In this document: piece after piece, positions 9,151 through 17,942 of the stretch
Position numbering within the stretch: the first letter of the stretch is position 1
How the letters are laid out: every line of letters begins with the position of its first letter
DNA from: Paracoccaceae bacterium
GTDB taxonomy: Bacteria; Pseudomonadota; Alphaproteobacteria; Rhodobacterales; Rhodobacteraceae
Direction of reading: 5' to 3'
Assembly: GCA_020630695.1 (NCBI GenBank)
Contig: JAHDIS010000007.1
Coordinates: 19,631-83,630 of the forward strand
Length of the DNA: 64,000 bases
Notes under the pieces: model-generated
Databases searched by the model: none
The model's input: only the letters and a program-made list of their open reading frames with translations
Told to the model about the DNA's origin: nothing
Made by a program: the position numbers and the translations under genes

Positions 9151-9924
9151 ATGGGTCAGGAAAAACAGGGTTGGTTTGAGCGCACGCTCTATTCTGGTGC
9201 CCTGCGCCGTTGGAAACGTGCGGCCAAGCAGGCCGGCGAAACTGATCTGCCCGAATTGCGCCGTCAACGATCGATGGCACGCCGTCTCAAGCAACACGTT
9301 GACCAACTGATCCAAGTTGCGGATGGACGACTTGCATTGCCGTTAATTGGCAACCAATCCTTTCCTCGGCCGGTCGATGCGGATTGGGCGTGGCGTCCCG
9401 AATTGTGGTGCGGGCCTTTGCCGACCCCGGGCATGTCGTCGGTCGAGTCCAAGTCCATGCTTGGCAAAGAGGTGACGCTTTTTCATGACTGCCGTCACTC
9501 GGAACTGACTCTGCGCCAGTTGCGCAACATGCGTGAGGCCGATTTGGCCGCCTATGGCCTGCGGATGGATGTTTTCAAATTTGATGGCTCATATCTGTCG
9601 CTGGCCGTCGATTTGCCTGAAAGCGCAGGGCGTGGGCTGATCCGCAAGCATCTGATCCGGATTGAAACGATCGTTGAGATGGAAAAGCCACTGGAAATCT
9701 TTGCGCGCCTGAACATCAAACACGGCCCGAACACCGAACAGGTTGTGCGGGAATTGCCGTTGAATCAGGAAGACATCGTTGTCGAATTTGATCTGGCCTA
9801 CACCAAACTCAATGAAAAGCGCATCGAGAGGATCTGGCTGGATCTCATTTTCGAAGGACCGCAAATGAATCAGGTGATCCTGCGAGACCTCACATTCTCA
9901 AGACGCAAGCGCGCCGAACTCTGA
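9151..9924 (+). CDS. Conserved Rhodobacterales protein of unknown function (DUF6478-like)
   Basis: A soluble 257-aa protein rich in charged residues, without signal peptide or membrane segment. The middle holds a WRPELWCGPLPTPG motif (about 80-93) and an EVTLFHDC motif (about 109-116), and the C-terminal half is a beta-rich stretch. The pattern matches my memory of a family restricted to Rhodobacterales listed as DUF6478, but I could not check this. It is followed after 19 bp by a second small unknown gene, and the two look like an operon. No function is proposed. Confidence 0.7.
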   Translation: MGQEKQGWFERTLYSGALRRWKRAAKQAGETDLPELRRQRSMARRLKQHVDQLIQVADGRLALPLIGNQSFPRPVDADWAWRPELWCGPLPTPGMSSVESKSMLGKEVTLFHDCRHSELTLRQLRNMREADLAAYGLRMDVFKFDGSYLSLAVDLPESAGRGLIRKHLIRIETIVEMEKPLEIFARLNIKHGPNTEQVVRELPLNQEDIVVEFDLAYTKLNEKRIERIWLDLIFEGPQMNQVILRDLTFSRRKRAEL

Positions 9925-9943
9925 GCCGAAGGAAACCCCGGAA

Positions 9944-10321
9944 ATGAGCGTTTTCTCACTGACCAAGACACGTTTCAAAGAAGGCGTCTGGGAAGGCCTG
10001 TTGGTGGCCAAGACCAAAGAGGCGCCGGCCCCGGACATCGTGGTCACACTGAACGATCAGACCGTGCCGGGTGTCGTTTTGGCCGATACGGGGCAGGCCG
10101 GACGTTGGGCTGTCGAAGTGCCGGTTCCAAAAGACGCCATCGGGGACGGTGTGCAGACCTTTTTGATCCTTGATGCGCACAGCGACATTGTTCTCGACAG
10201 CTTCACACTGATTGCTGGTGAGGTGTTGGGCGATGACATCCGTGCCGAAGTGGAATTGCTGCGAGCCGAGCTTGATATGCTAAAACGCGCTTTCCGCCGT
10301 CATTGTCTGGAAACCATGTAG
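9944..10321 (+). CDS. Small conserved protein with C-terminal coiled-coil-like tail
   Basis: The 125-aa product has a beta-rich body (residues 1-90) with regularly spaced hydrophobic strands such as WEGLLVA, DIVVTLN and WAVEVPVP, and a helical, heptad-like end (about 95-120, RAEVELLRAELDMLKRAF). This could be a small beta-sandwich with an oligomerisation helix. The ribosome site GAAGGAAA lies upstream of the ATG. It directly follows the DUF6478-like gene and is probably co-transcribed. I do not recognise the family. Confidence 0.65.
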   Translation: MSVFSLTKTRFKEGVWEGLLVAKTKEAPAPDIVVTLNDQTVPGVVLADTGQAGRWAVEVPVPKDAIGDGVQTFLILDAHSDIVLDSFTLIAGEVLGDDIRAEVELLRAELDMLKRAFRRHCLETM

Positions 10322-10462
10322 GCCGAACGTCTGTTTCGAACGCGCCGACGCACATCAAAAGACGTGACCGGTAATTCGGATGTTGGGTCAGGATCGCTCT
10401 GCGCTGCATTGACCCTTGCTGCCCGGAGGTTCATTGATTGACCAAGCAGCACCGGAGTTTTC

Positions 10463-11377
10463 ATGTCGCCCTTCCGAGGCATTCTATTCAAATTGTCTGC
10501 GGTGTTTCTTTTCACCATCATGGCATCGCTGATCAAAGCGACCTCGGCCGATGTGCCGCCGGGGCAGGCGGTGTTCTTTCGATCCTTCTTTGCCATTCCG
10601 GTGATCATTACTTGGCTGGCCTTGCGTGGGGATCTGACGACAGGGTTCCGGGCCAGCAATCCGATGGGTCATGTCTGGCGGGGCATCATTGGTGTGACCG
10701 CGATGGGATGTGGTTTCGCGGCGCTTGGTCTTTTGCCACTGCCCGAAGTCACGGCGCTGGGATACGCGGCACCCCTGTTGACGGTCTTGTTCGCGGCGGC
10801 CCTGCTGGGCGAACGGCTGCGCCTGTTTCGTCTGTCCGCCGTCGGTGTTGGTCTGGTGGGCGTTGTGATTGTGTTGTGGCCACGGCTATCGATTGATGAG
10901 GTCGAAACCGTTGCACTGATTGGCGCTGGGCTGACACTGGTCTCGGCGGCCTTTCGCGCGCTGGCGCAAATCCACATACGCCGTCTTGTGGCAACCGAAG
11001 AAACCTCTGCCATCGTCTTTTACTTTTCGCTCACGGCCAGCGGGTTTGCTCTGCTGACTATACCGTTTGGGTGGACCTGGCCGGGGTGGACTGCGATTGC
11101 CATGTTGATCGGAGCAGGTCTGATTGGGGGCGTTGCGCAAATCTTGCTGACGACCTCTTACAAACATTCCGAGGCGGCATTGCTGGCGCCGTTTGACTAT
11201 GCGTCCATCCTTTTTGCAATCTTGTTCGGCTACGTATTTTTTGACGAAACGCCCACAACCATGGTTCTGATCGGTTCGGGCATCGTTGTTTTGGCTGGTA
11301 TCTTGATCATCTGGCGCGAACGCCAGCTTGGTCTGCGTCGTGGCAAGGCGCGTCCGGGCATGACCCCGAACGGCTGA
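10463..11377 (+). CDS. EamA/DMT-family transporter
   Basis: A 304-aa membrane protein with about ten hydrophobic helices arranged as two EamA repeats, the fold of the drug/metabolite transporter superfamily. An LGLLPLPEVTALGYAAPLL stretch marks the end of the first repeat and FGYVFFDETPTTMVLIGSGIV the end of the second, both typical. The substrate cannot be told from sequence. The ATG has a CGGAG site 6 nt upstream. Its stop codon TGA abuts the TAG stop of the convergent FAD oxidase gene with no base between them. Confidence 0.85.
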   Translation: MSPFRGILFKLSAVFLFTIMASLIKATSADVPPGQAVFFRSFFAIPVIITWLALRGDLTTGFRASNPMGHVWRGIIGVTAMGCGFAALGLLPLPEVTALGYAAPLLTVLFAAALLGERLRLFRLSAVGVGLVGVVIVLWPRLSIDEVETVALIGAGLTLVSAAFRALAQIHIRRLVATEETSAIVFYFSLTASGFALLTIPFGWTWPGWTAIAMLIGAGLIGGVAQILLTTSYKHSEAALLAPFDYASILFAILFGYVFFDETPTTMVLIGSGIVVLAGILIIWRERQLGLRRGKARPGMTPNG

Positions 11378-12700
11378 CTAAAGATCAAAGGCGCTGGCCA
11401 TAGCATAGGCAGGCCAGAGCAGGGCGCGTCTGTGACGCCCAAGAGGAAACCGTTTAGGCACGGCTTTCATCGCGGCGGGATAGTTACTCTGCGGCGCTTC
11501 ATTCTGTGTAAGTGAGGCCAGCAGTTTGCCGGCGTAGGTGCCCATCGCAACACCGTTGCCGTGAAATCCTAGGCCTGCAAACAGCCCATTGTGACCCGGA
11601 ACAGGTCCGACAAATGGCGTCAGACCAGCCATCAGACACACCAGCCCTTGCCAGCTATGGGTGATTTCCACAGCGCTCCATGCCGGGAACAGTCTGGCGA
11701 AATCCTTGCGAATTTGTGCTTCGATCCGTGTGTTTGCACGTGCGCTGGCCTTTAGGCCGCCGCGCATCCCAAAGAGAAACCTTCGATTGGGCATGAGGCG
11801 GAAGTAGTGCAGCAGGGTGCGGCTGTCGTATGCCATCTGATTTGAATGCCAACCGGCTGCATCAAGCTCGGCATCGGTCAGAGGGCGCGTGACGATCACG
11901 CTGGATTGCGTTGGCAGATAGCGGGCGCGTAGCCAATCGGGCAGATCTTCGGACGAATATCCATTGGTTGCCAAAATGACCCGCTGCGCGGTGATCGTCC
12001 CTTTTGGTGTTCGCAGGCGCCAGTTGTCACCAAATCGGTCCAGAGACTCGACCGGTGAGAAATCAAACAACTGTGCACCTTCTCCGATTGCAGCCTGAGC
12101 AAGTCCCGAATGATATTTTCGGGGGTTCAGGCCAAAGCCGATCGGAATCGTCATAGCGCCGTGCCATGGCCCGCCCAGCCCATCCTGTCGAAGCGCGTGC
12201 TGCGGTGTCAAAATGGGCGAAACGTCGTAGTCTTCTGCGGCAGTCGCGGCCTCGGACTGCATGGTGGACCAGGCTTTGGCGGAATGCGCCAGCAGAGTTT
12301 CACCCTGTGAGTGTCTATCGACGTCCAGAGCCAATTGATCGATCAGGCTGCCCACCAGGTCTACAGCGGCAACTTCTGTTTGCCGCCATTCCGCCAATCC
12401 ATCTTTTCCGAACCGGTGGGCAAGCGAGGCCCGCGATGCCTTGGCTCCGCCGAGACAGCAAAATCCGCCGTTGCGACCCGACGCACCATAGCCTGAGTGT
12501 TCCGCTTCGAGCACGGTTGTCTGGATACCTGCCTGAGCAAGATGGTAGGCCGCTGAAACCCCGGTAAACCCACCGCCGATAATGGCCACGTCGGTTTGCA
12601 GGTCTTCTTTCAACGCACCCCAAGAGGCGCGCTCAACCGTGTCGGCCCAATAACAGGCGCCTTGCGGGCCATAGGCGGCGGGCTCGTAAATCCGCTTCAT
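11378..12700 (-). CDS. FAD-dependent amine oxidase, gamma-glutamylputrescine oxidase-like (DadA/PuuB family)
   Basis: The 440-aa protein has an N-terminal Rossmann FAD motif (VAIIGGGFTGVSAAYHLA, about residues 38-55) with GASGRNGG about 70-80, the signature of the DAO family close to PuuB, and a C-terminal GLGFHGNGVAMGTYAGKL flavin motif. PuuB-type enzymes oxidise gamma-glutamylputrescine or related amines in the cytosol. Its ATG overlaps the potI stop by 4 bp (ATGA), so it is the last gene of the potF-G-H-I operon, which supports a polyamine substrate. It could instead act on another secondary amine or D-amino acid. Confidence 0.8.
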   Translation of the reverse strand: MKRIYEPAAYGPQGACYWADTVERASWGALKEDLQTDVAIIGGGFTGVSAAYHLAQAGIQTTVLEAEHSGYGASGRNGGFCCLGGAKASRASLAHRFGKDGLAEWRQTEVAAVDLVGSLIDQLALDVDRHSQGETLLAHSAKAWSTMQSEAATAAEDYDVSPILTPQHALRQDGLGGPWHGAMTIPIGFGLNPRKYHSGLAQAAIGEGAQLFDFSPVESLDRFGDNWRLRTPKGTITAQRVILATNGYSSEDLPDWLRARYLPTQSSVIVTRPLTDAELDAAGWHSNQMAYDSRTLLHYFRLMPNRRFLFGMRGGLKASARANTRIEAQIRKDFARLFPAWSAVEITHSWQGLVCLMAGLTPFVGPVPGHNGLFAGLGFHGNGVAMGTYAGKLLASLTQNEAPQSNYPAAMKAVPKRFPLGRHRRALLWPAYAMASAFDL

Positions 12701-13515
12701 GCGGTACGCGCAGCGGCCTGTTCGGCGCGGGCCTGTTGCAGCGCGGTCCTTTTGGAAACTAGCGAGGCCGTGATGACACCCACCGTGACAATGCCGATCA
12801 TGATAGTTGAAAGGGCATTGATTTCGGGGCTGACTCCCAGCCTGACCGCCGAAAATACCTTGATCGGCAACGTCGTTGCTCCGGGCCCCGTTGTAAAACT
12901 TGCGATGACAAGATCATCGAGTGACAGCGTGAAGGCCAGCAACCAACTAGAGATAACCGCAGGCGCAATGATTGGCAGGGTGACCAGCCGGAAGGCATCG
13001 AACGGTGATGCGCCCAGATCGAGCGCAGCCTCTTCGAGCGAACGGTCGAAACTGGTTAGCCGCGAGGACACGACCACGGACACAAAGCACATCGAAAACG
13101 TCGTATGGGCCAGCACGACAGTCAGCACGCCGCGATCCAGCCCAATGCCGATAAAGAGCAAGAGCAAAGACAGGCCAGTAATAACCTCTGGCATGACCAA
13201 GGGCGCGTAGATCATCCCGGAAAACAGGGTGCGCCCGGGGAACCGACCGCCACGCACCAGAACCTGCGCGGCCATGGTGCCCAGCACGGTGGCCAGTGTT
13301 GATGAAAAGAACGCGACCTTGACCGTGACCCATGCGGCATCGAGGAATTCTTCGTTCTGCAGGAGTTCGCCGTACCACTTGGTTGAAAACCCGGCCCAAA
13401 CGGTGACCAGTCTGGATTCGTTGAACGAATAGATCACAAGAATGATCATCGGCAGGTACAGAAAGGCAAAGCCGAGCGTCAGGGACGTTGCGTTGAACCA
13501 GCTGAACTGTCTCAT
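12697..13515 (-). CDS. potI: Polyamine ABC transporter permease PotI
   Basis: The 272-aa inner-membrane permease has about six hydrophobic helices and the EAA loop SLEEAALDLGASPFDAFRLVTLP (about 165-187) that docks on the ATPase. With PotH it forms the channel for putrescine or spermidine uptake. The ATG at 13515 is preferred over a GTG three codons earlier. It follows potH after 58 bp and overlaps the FAD oxidase start. A TGATCAAA word lies in the potH-potI spacer at 13546. Confidence 0.9.
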   Translation of the reverse strand: MRQFSWFNATSLTLGFAFLYLPMIILVIYSFNESRLVTVWAGFSTKWYGELLQNEEFLDAAWVTVKVAFFSSTLATVLGTMAAQVLVRGGRFPGRTLFSGMIYAPLVMPEVITGLSLLLLFIGIGLDRGVLTVVLAHTTFSMCFVSVVVSSRLTSFDRSLEEAALDLGASPFDAFRLVTLPIIAPAVISSWLLAFTLSLDDLVIASFTTGPGATTLPIKVFSAVRLGVSPEINALSTIMIGIVTVGVITASLVSKRTALQQARAEQAAARTA

Positions 13516-13573
13516 GACGTGCACCCGTTGGCATGGGTGTTCGACTGATCAAAACGAGGCGAGCGCGAGCCGG

Positions 13574-14467
13574 TCATCCTTCTGCCTCGCGCTGTTTTTG
13601 TTCGTTGCGTTGGAACAGGACGATGGGGATGATCAGGATCAAAAGCAGGATGACGGCCACGGCCGACGCGACCGGCCAATCCCGGTTCGAAAAGAACTCT
13701 TCCCACAGAACTTTTCCGATCATCAGCGTTTCTGACCCACCGAGCAGCGATGGGATGACAAACTCACCCAGTGTTGGGATGAAGACCAGAAAACACCCTG
13801 CGATGACGCCGCCCTTGGACAGCGGCAAGGTCACCAGCCAAAACGCCGTGGTACGTGAACAGCCCAGATCCTCTGCCGCTTCGAGCAGGCTGTCATCAAG
13901 CTTTTCCAGAGCCGAATAGATCGGCAGGATCATGAACGGCAGGTAGGTATACACGATCCCGATGTAGACTGCTGTCTGCGTATTCAGAATCTGTAGCGGT
14001 TCAGAGATTGCTCCGATTCCGATCAGGAACTGGTTCAGCACACCTTCTGTCGAAAGTATTCCCATCCACGAGTAAACCCGGATCAGAAAGCTGGTCCAGA
14101 AGGGCAGAATAACCAGCATCAAAAGCGTCGGGCGCCATTCCTTTGCGGCGCGGGCCATGGCGTAGGCAATCGGGTAGCCGACCACCAAAGTGATTGCCGT
14201 AGACAACGCGGCGATTTTGAGTGAGCTCAGATAGGCCTTCCAGTAGAGATCGTCGCTTGTCAAAAAGACAAAATTTTCAAAATCCAGCTGAGTGATAAAG
14301 TCCCAAACTGCAGCAAGACCTCCGGTCAGATCGAGCTGCGGCATATACGGGGGACGCGCCAGTGCGATGTCGGACAGCGAAATCTTGAGCACGATTGCAA
14401 AGGGCACCAGAAACAGTGCCAACAGCCAAATATAAGGCAGAGCAATGAGGAATGTGCGCCGCATCAT
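13574..14467 (-). CDS. potH: Polyamine ABC transporter permease PotH
   Basis: The 297-aa membrane protein has about six hydrophobic helices and the EAA loop LLEAAEDLGCSRTTAFWLVTLP near residues 196-217. The frame extends to 14524, but the ATG at 14467 overlaps the potG stop as ATGA and begins MMRRTFLIALPY, so it is chosen. Conserved GEFVIPSLLGG near 240 matches PotH/PotB permeases. It acts with PotI, PotG and PotF in polyamine import. Confidence 0.92.
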   Translation of the reverse strand: MMRRTFLIALPYIWLLALFLVPFAIVLKISLSDIALARPPYMPQLDLTGGLAAVWDFITQLDFENFVFLTSDDLYWKAYLSSLKIAALSTAITLVVGYPIAYAMARAAKEWRPTLLMLVILPFWTSFLIRVYSWMGILSTEGVLNQFLIGIGAISEPLQILNTQTAVYIGIVYTYLPFMILPIYSALEKLDDSLLEAAEDLGCSRTTAFWLVTLPLSKGGVIAGCFLVFIPTLGEFVIPSLLGGSETLMIGKVLWEEFFSNRDWPVASAVAVILLLILIIPIVLFQRNEQKQREAEG

Positions 14468-15864
14468 TCGGTCAGCACCACGCCGGCGGTGGCGGAAAAG
14501 CTGACCCAGACCTCGTCTTCCCATGTGATGTTGCGCCGGGATACGCGACGGGTGTTGGCGACTTGTGCCTTGACCATCGTGCCGGTCTTCAGCTCGACAT
14601 GGTAGGTCGAGATGTTCCCCAAGTAGGCGATGTCGATGACCTTGCCACGCATCACGTTGGGCGCGTCAGGTTTGGTTTTGGCGATGCCCATTTTTTCCGG
14701 ACGCAACGCAAGCACAACTTCGTTGCCGTCAAATTCAGGATCGCCGTTGGCCGCGATCAAGGCAGGTGTGTTTTCTGCCCAATCAATGGTCAGGCCGCCC
14801 TCAGGAACGTCGACTGGCGCCTGAAGTTCTGCAGCGGCCGCCAATTCGGCTTTGGTGGGCGCAGGCAGGGCTTTGGGTTCGTCAACGCGCTGTCCCAGAA
14901 TTGGAGCAAGCAGACGATCATGCAGCCACTTGCCATAGTCATTTGGCTGCGGTTTTCGCGGATCTTCGTCAGTTTCGATTTTCGTGACGGGTTCTGGCTT
15001 GGTTTCCGATTCCGATTCCGGTGCCGCGGGCGCAGCGGTCGCAACATTGCGCAGATTGGCCGTGCCCCGGATCAGGTTCACATCACCGATAAAGCTCGCA
15101 ACATACACCGAATTTGGGGCCTCATAGATCGTCTGTGGCGTCGCAACCTGAACCATCTTGCCTTCGTCCATGACGGCGACGCGACTTGCCACGGTCATCG
15201 CCTCTTCCTGATCATGGGTGACAATGACAAATGTGGTGCCCGTTGTTTCCTGAATGTCCATCAATTCAAACTGCGTTTCTTCGCGCAGTTTGCGATCAAG
15301 CGCCCCAAGCGGTTCGTCCAGCAGCAAAAGCTTTGGAGCCTTTGCCAACGAACGTGCCAAGGCCACACGCTGGCGCTGACCTCCGGAAATCTGATGTGGC
15401 TTGCGGTTCGCAAATTTCTCAAGGCGTGTCAGCCTCAGCATTTCGTCGACCCGCGATGCGATCGAATCCTTGTCGCGCTTTTCGCGGCGCAGACCAAATG
15501 CGATGTTGTCCCATACGGAAAGATGCGGGAACAGCGCGTAGCTTTGGAACATCATGTTCACCGCGCGCTTGTTCGGGGGAACATCACCGATGTCTCGGCC
15601 AGAGAGCAAAATTTGCCCTTCTGTTGGTGTTTCAAACCCGGCCAGCATCCGCATCATCGTTGTCTTGCCGCAGCCTGAGGGCCCGAGCAGAGCGAAAAAT
15701 TCGCGTTCAAAAATGTCCAGGGTCAGGTTGTCAATTGCGGTGAAGTCGCCAAAGCGCTTGGTCACACCCTTGAACTGAATCAACGGTTTTTCGTTGGGGT
15801 CGTTCCACGGCTCAAACGCTGCGGTGCTGGGGGATTGCTTTGGTTTAACTTTTGACTGTGCCAT
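14464..15864 (-). CDS. potG: Polyamine ABC transporter ATP-binding protein PotG with a long C-terminal insertion
   Basis: Residues about 27-260 form the ATPase domain: Walker A GPSGCGKTTMMR, signature SGGQRQRVALAR, Walker B LLLLDEPLGALD, switch His in VTHDQEEAM. The C-terminal TOBE-type regulatory part is split by about 100 extra residues (about 275-375), rich in Pro, Ala, Glu and Lys with one ordered-looking piece (YGKWLHDRLLAPILGQ). PotG is normally about 370-380 aa; this one is 466. The domain resumes at VVLALRPEKMGI. The protein sits at the cytosolic face and powers PotHI. Confidence 0.92.
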   Translation of the reverse strand: MAQSKVKPKQSPSTAAFEPWNDPNEKPLIQFKGVTKRFGDFTAIDNLTLDIFEREFFALLGPSGCGKTTMMRMLAGFETPTEGQILLSGRDIGDVPPNKRAVNMMFQSYALFPHLSVWDNIAFGLRREKRDKDSIASRVDEMLRLTRLEKFANRKPHQISGGQRQRVALARSLAKAPKLLLLDEPLGALDRKLREETQFELMDIQETTGTTFVIVTHDQEEAMTVASRVAVMDEGKMVQVATPQTIYEAPNSVYVASFIGDVNLIRGTANLRNVATAAPAAPESESETKPEPVTKIETDEDPRKPQPNDYGKWLHDRLLAPILGQRVDEPKALPAPTKAELAAAAELQAPVDVPEGGLTIDWAENTPALIAANGDPEFDGNEVVLALRPEKMGIAKTKPDAPNVMRGKVIDIAYLGNISTYHVELKTGTMVKAQVANTRRVSRRNITWEDEVWVSFSATAGVVLTE

Positions 15865-15881
15865 TGCGGCTCCGGCGCATG

Positions 15882-15916
15882 AAAAAAGCCCGCGCCCCCA
15901 ATAAACAGGCGCGGGC
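15882..15916 (-). terminator. Intercistronic terminator/attenuator between potF and potG
   Basis: On the minus strand a perfect 9-bp stem GCCCGCGCC / GGCGCGGGC with an 11-nt loop is followed by six T. It lies 16 bp after the potF stop and before potG. Partial termination here would make more binding protein than permease and ATPase, a usual need of ABC importers. Confidence 0.85.
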
Positions 15917-15931
15917 CGGAAAGGCGTCGGC

Positions 15932-17014
15932 TCAGGTGCCCGACTTGACCTTGGTCCACATACGGGTCAGCGCGCGCTGTTCACGTGGTGGGAATGGAGT
16001 CACGGTGTACAGGTTTTGCAGGGCCGCTTCGTCCGGGTAAATCGCAGTGTCACCGATCACGTCTTCGACAAGGAACTCTTGCGAGGCTTTGTTGCCGTTC
16101 GCGTAGTACACATAGTTCGAAGCCGCAGCCATGTTTTGCGCGTCCATGATGAAGTTCAGGAACGTATGCGCGGCTTCCGGGTTTGGTGCATCTTCCGGGA
16201 TCGCCATCTGGTCGAACCACATCAAGGCACCTTCGGATGGCGCGTTGTATGCAATTTCGACGCCGTTCTCTGCTTCGGCCGCACGATCACGGGCTTGCAG
16301 GATGTCGCCCGACCAGCCAATGGCCACGCAGATGTCACCGTTGGCCAAAGCGTTGATGTATTCCGAGCTGTGGAACTTTTGCACGTGTGGACGAACCGCC
16401 ATCAGCACTTCTTCGGCCTTGGCCAGAGCGTCCCCATCTTTGCGATCCGGGTCCATGCCCGCATAGGCTAGCGCCGCCGGTATCAACTCGGTCGGAGCAT
16501 CAAGGAAATGGACGCCGCAGCTGGCGAGCTTTTCCATGTTTGCCGGATCGAACACCAAGGCAAGGCTGCCGATCGGGGCGTCGTCGCCCAGAATTTCGGC
16601 CACTTTGCCCGTGTTCACGCCAATGCCTGTCGTGCCCCACATGTAGTTGACCGAATATTCGTTGCCGGGGTCATAAGTTGCAGTGCGCTCGGCGATCACG
16701 TCCCACATGTTGCCCATGTTGGACAGCTTGGACTTGTCCAGCTTTTGGAAAGCGCCAGCTTGGATCTGGCGTTGCAGGAAGGTGCCGGTTGGCACCACAA
16801 CGTCATAGCCGGATCCACCTGCCAGCATTTTCGTTTCCAGCACTTCGTTGCTGTCGAAAACGTCGTAGATCAGTTCGATGCCGGTTTCGGCTTCGAATTT
16901 CTCAAGCAATTCTTCGTCGATGTAGTCGGACCAGTTGTAGACCCGGACTTCTTCGGCCGCAGCCATACCAGCAATCAGCGCGAGGCCGGCTGTGAAACTC
17001 ATGAGGGTTTTCAT
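15932..17014 (-). CDS. potF: Polyamine ABC transporter substrate-binding protein PotF
   Basis: The 360-aa product starts with a signal peptide (MKTLMSFTAGLALIAGMAAA, cleavage before EEVRVYNW) and is exported to the periplasm. The mature start VYNWSDYIDEELLEKFEAETG is the hallmark of the PotD/PotF family. Asp and Trp residues that bind amines in PotF appear in WSDY and IGWSGD. A GGGAG site precedes two adjacent ATG codons (17017 and 17014); the second has better spacing. It is the first gene of the pot operon and is divergent from the GntR gene. A palindrome at 17065-17074 lies in the shared promoter region. Confidence 0.93.
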   Translation of the reverse strand: MKTLMSFTAGLALIAGMAAAEEVRVYNWSDYIDEELLEKFEAETGIELIYDVFDSNEVLETKMLAGGSGYDVVVPTGTFLQRQIQAGAFQKLDKSKLSNMGNMWDVIAERTATYDPGNEYSVNYMWGTTGIGVNTGKVAEILGDDAPIGSLALVFDPANMEKLASCGVHFLDAPTELIPAALAYAGMDPDRKDGDALAKAEEVLMAVRPHVQKFHSSEYINALANGDICVAIGWSGDILQARDRAAEAENGVEIAYNAPSEGALMWFDQMAIPEDAPNPEAAHTFLNFIMDAQNMAAASNYVYYANGNKASQEFLVEDVIGDTAIYPDEAALQNLYTVTPFPPREQRALTRMWTKVKSGT

Positions 17015-17062
17015 CATACACTCCCGTTGGTCATGGGGTCGCTCTTTGCCCCTGATCCTGTG

Positions 17063-17077
17063 AATTTGATCAAAATT
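17063..17077. promoter_or_regulatory. Candidate GntR operator in the potF-gntR divergent promoter
   Basis: AATTTGATCAAAATT contains the perfect palindrome TTTGATCAAA (17065-17074). It lies between potF and the divergent GntR gene, 50 bp from potF. The left part, AATTTGATCA, recurs exactly upstream of the aminotransferase gene at 17902. Position and repetition suggest it is bound by the neighbouring GntR protein. Confidence 0.55.
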
Positions 17078-17130
17078 TGCGCGCGGGCGCAATATAGATC
17101 ATGTTTCCATGTGCGGCAGTTAGGTGCAAG

Positions 17131-17841
17131 ATGGCCCTTGCCGAAGAAAGCGATTGGAATGTCAGGGCGATGAATACACAGGCAGATGGGCAGCGCGCCT
17201 TTGCGGGTGCTCCGGTTCATGAACAGGTTTATCAGCGGTTCCGGGATATGCTGCTGTTTGGTGAATTGGAACCGGGGCAGCCCGTGACCATTCAGGGTTT
17301 GGTTGATTTGCTGGGTGCAGGCATGACCCCGGTTCGTGAAGCCCTGCGCCGACTGACTGCCGAGGGCGCGCTGGAGGCACAAGGAAACCGCAGGATCGTT
17401 GTGCCGCAGTTGTCCCAGTCTGATGTGCTGGAGCTGACACAGGCACGGATCGCACTTGAGGTGCCTTTAGTGGGGACCGCCTGCACCAAGGCGACACCAA
17501 AGGCCATCGCGCATTTGCAAGCGATCGACGAGAGGCTCGACACTGCGATTCAACGCGGGGACATCAGGCAATATCTGGTCGAGAACCACGCGTTCCATGC
17601 TGCACTGTACGATCTGGCGGACGCCGCGATCTTCAAGGCGTTGATCGATAGTCTATGGCTACGGTTCGGGCCCAGCCTGCGGATGGTCTGCGGACAGGTC
17701 GGAACGCGCAACGTGCCCGATCAGCACAAGGTTCTGCTCGAGGCCTTGGCCTCGGGACAGCAAGAGGTCGCCATGCAGGCCATTCGCGAAGACGTAGAGC
17801 AAGGCATGGCCCTTATTTCGGCGGCGATCGAAAAAGCGTAG
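17131..17841 (+). CDS. GntR-family (FCD) transcriptional regulator of the polyamine locus
   Basis: The protein has an N-terminal winged helix (HEQVYQRFRDMLLFGELEPG and the recognition stretch MTPVREALRRLTAEGAL) and a C-terminal FCD effector domain with the HAFHAALYDLAD metal/ligand helix. It is 236 aa from the ATG at 17131, which has a TAGGTG site; ATG codons at 17101 and 17170 are possible alternatives. It sits between the divergent potF operon and the aminotransferase gene downstream, so control of polyamine uptake and breakdown is likely, by inference from position and from the repeated TTTGATCA word. Confidence 0.85.
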   Translation: MALAEESDWNVRAMNTQADGQRAFAGAPVHEQVYQRFRDMLLFGELEPGQPVTIQGLVDLLGAGMTPVREALRRLTAEGALEAQGNRRIVVPQLSQSDVLELTQARIALEVPLVGTACTKATPKAIAHLQAIDERLDTAIQRGDIRQYLVENHAFHAALYDLADAAIFKALIDSLWLRFGPSLRMVCGQVGTRNVPDQHKVLLEALASGQQEVAMQAIREDVEQGMALISAAIEKA

Positions 17842-17901
17842 GAGCCGCGCGGGATCGATGTTCAACAAGGGTCGATTCGCATGTGCCGATTGACAGTCAA
17901 A

Positions 17902-17913
17902 AATTTGATCATA
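17902..17913. promoter_or_regulatory. Second copy of the AATTTGATCA motif, upstream of the aminotransferase
   Basis: AATTTGATCA recurs 30 bp before the aminotransferase start, in the 101-bp spacer after the GntR gene. The right half (TTTGATCATA) matches the palindrome at 17065 in eight positions of ten. It probably marks a separate promoter for the aminotransferase under the same regulator. Confidence 0.5.
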
Positions 17914-17942
17914 TTCTGAGGCGACCCTAGCCGGAGGCCCTC

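Noticed and set aside
14452..15678. Long open frame of 408 codons on the plus strand opposite potG
   Set aside because: The minus strand carries the clear ATPase with all ABC motifs; the opposite frame has no family motifs and reflects GC-rich codon third positions.
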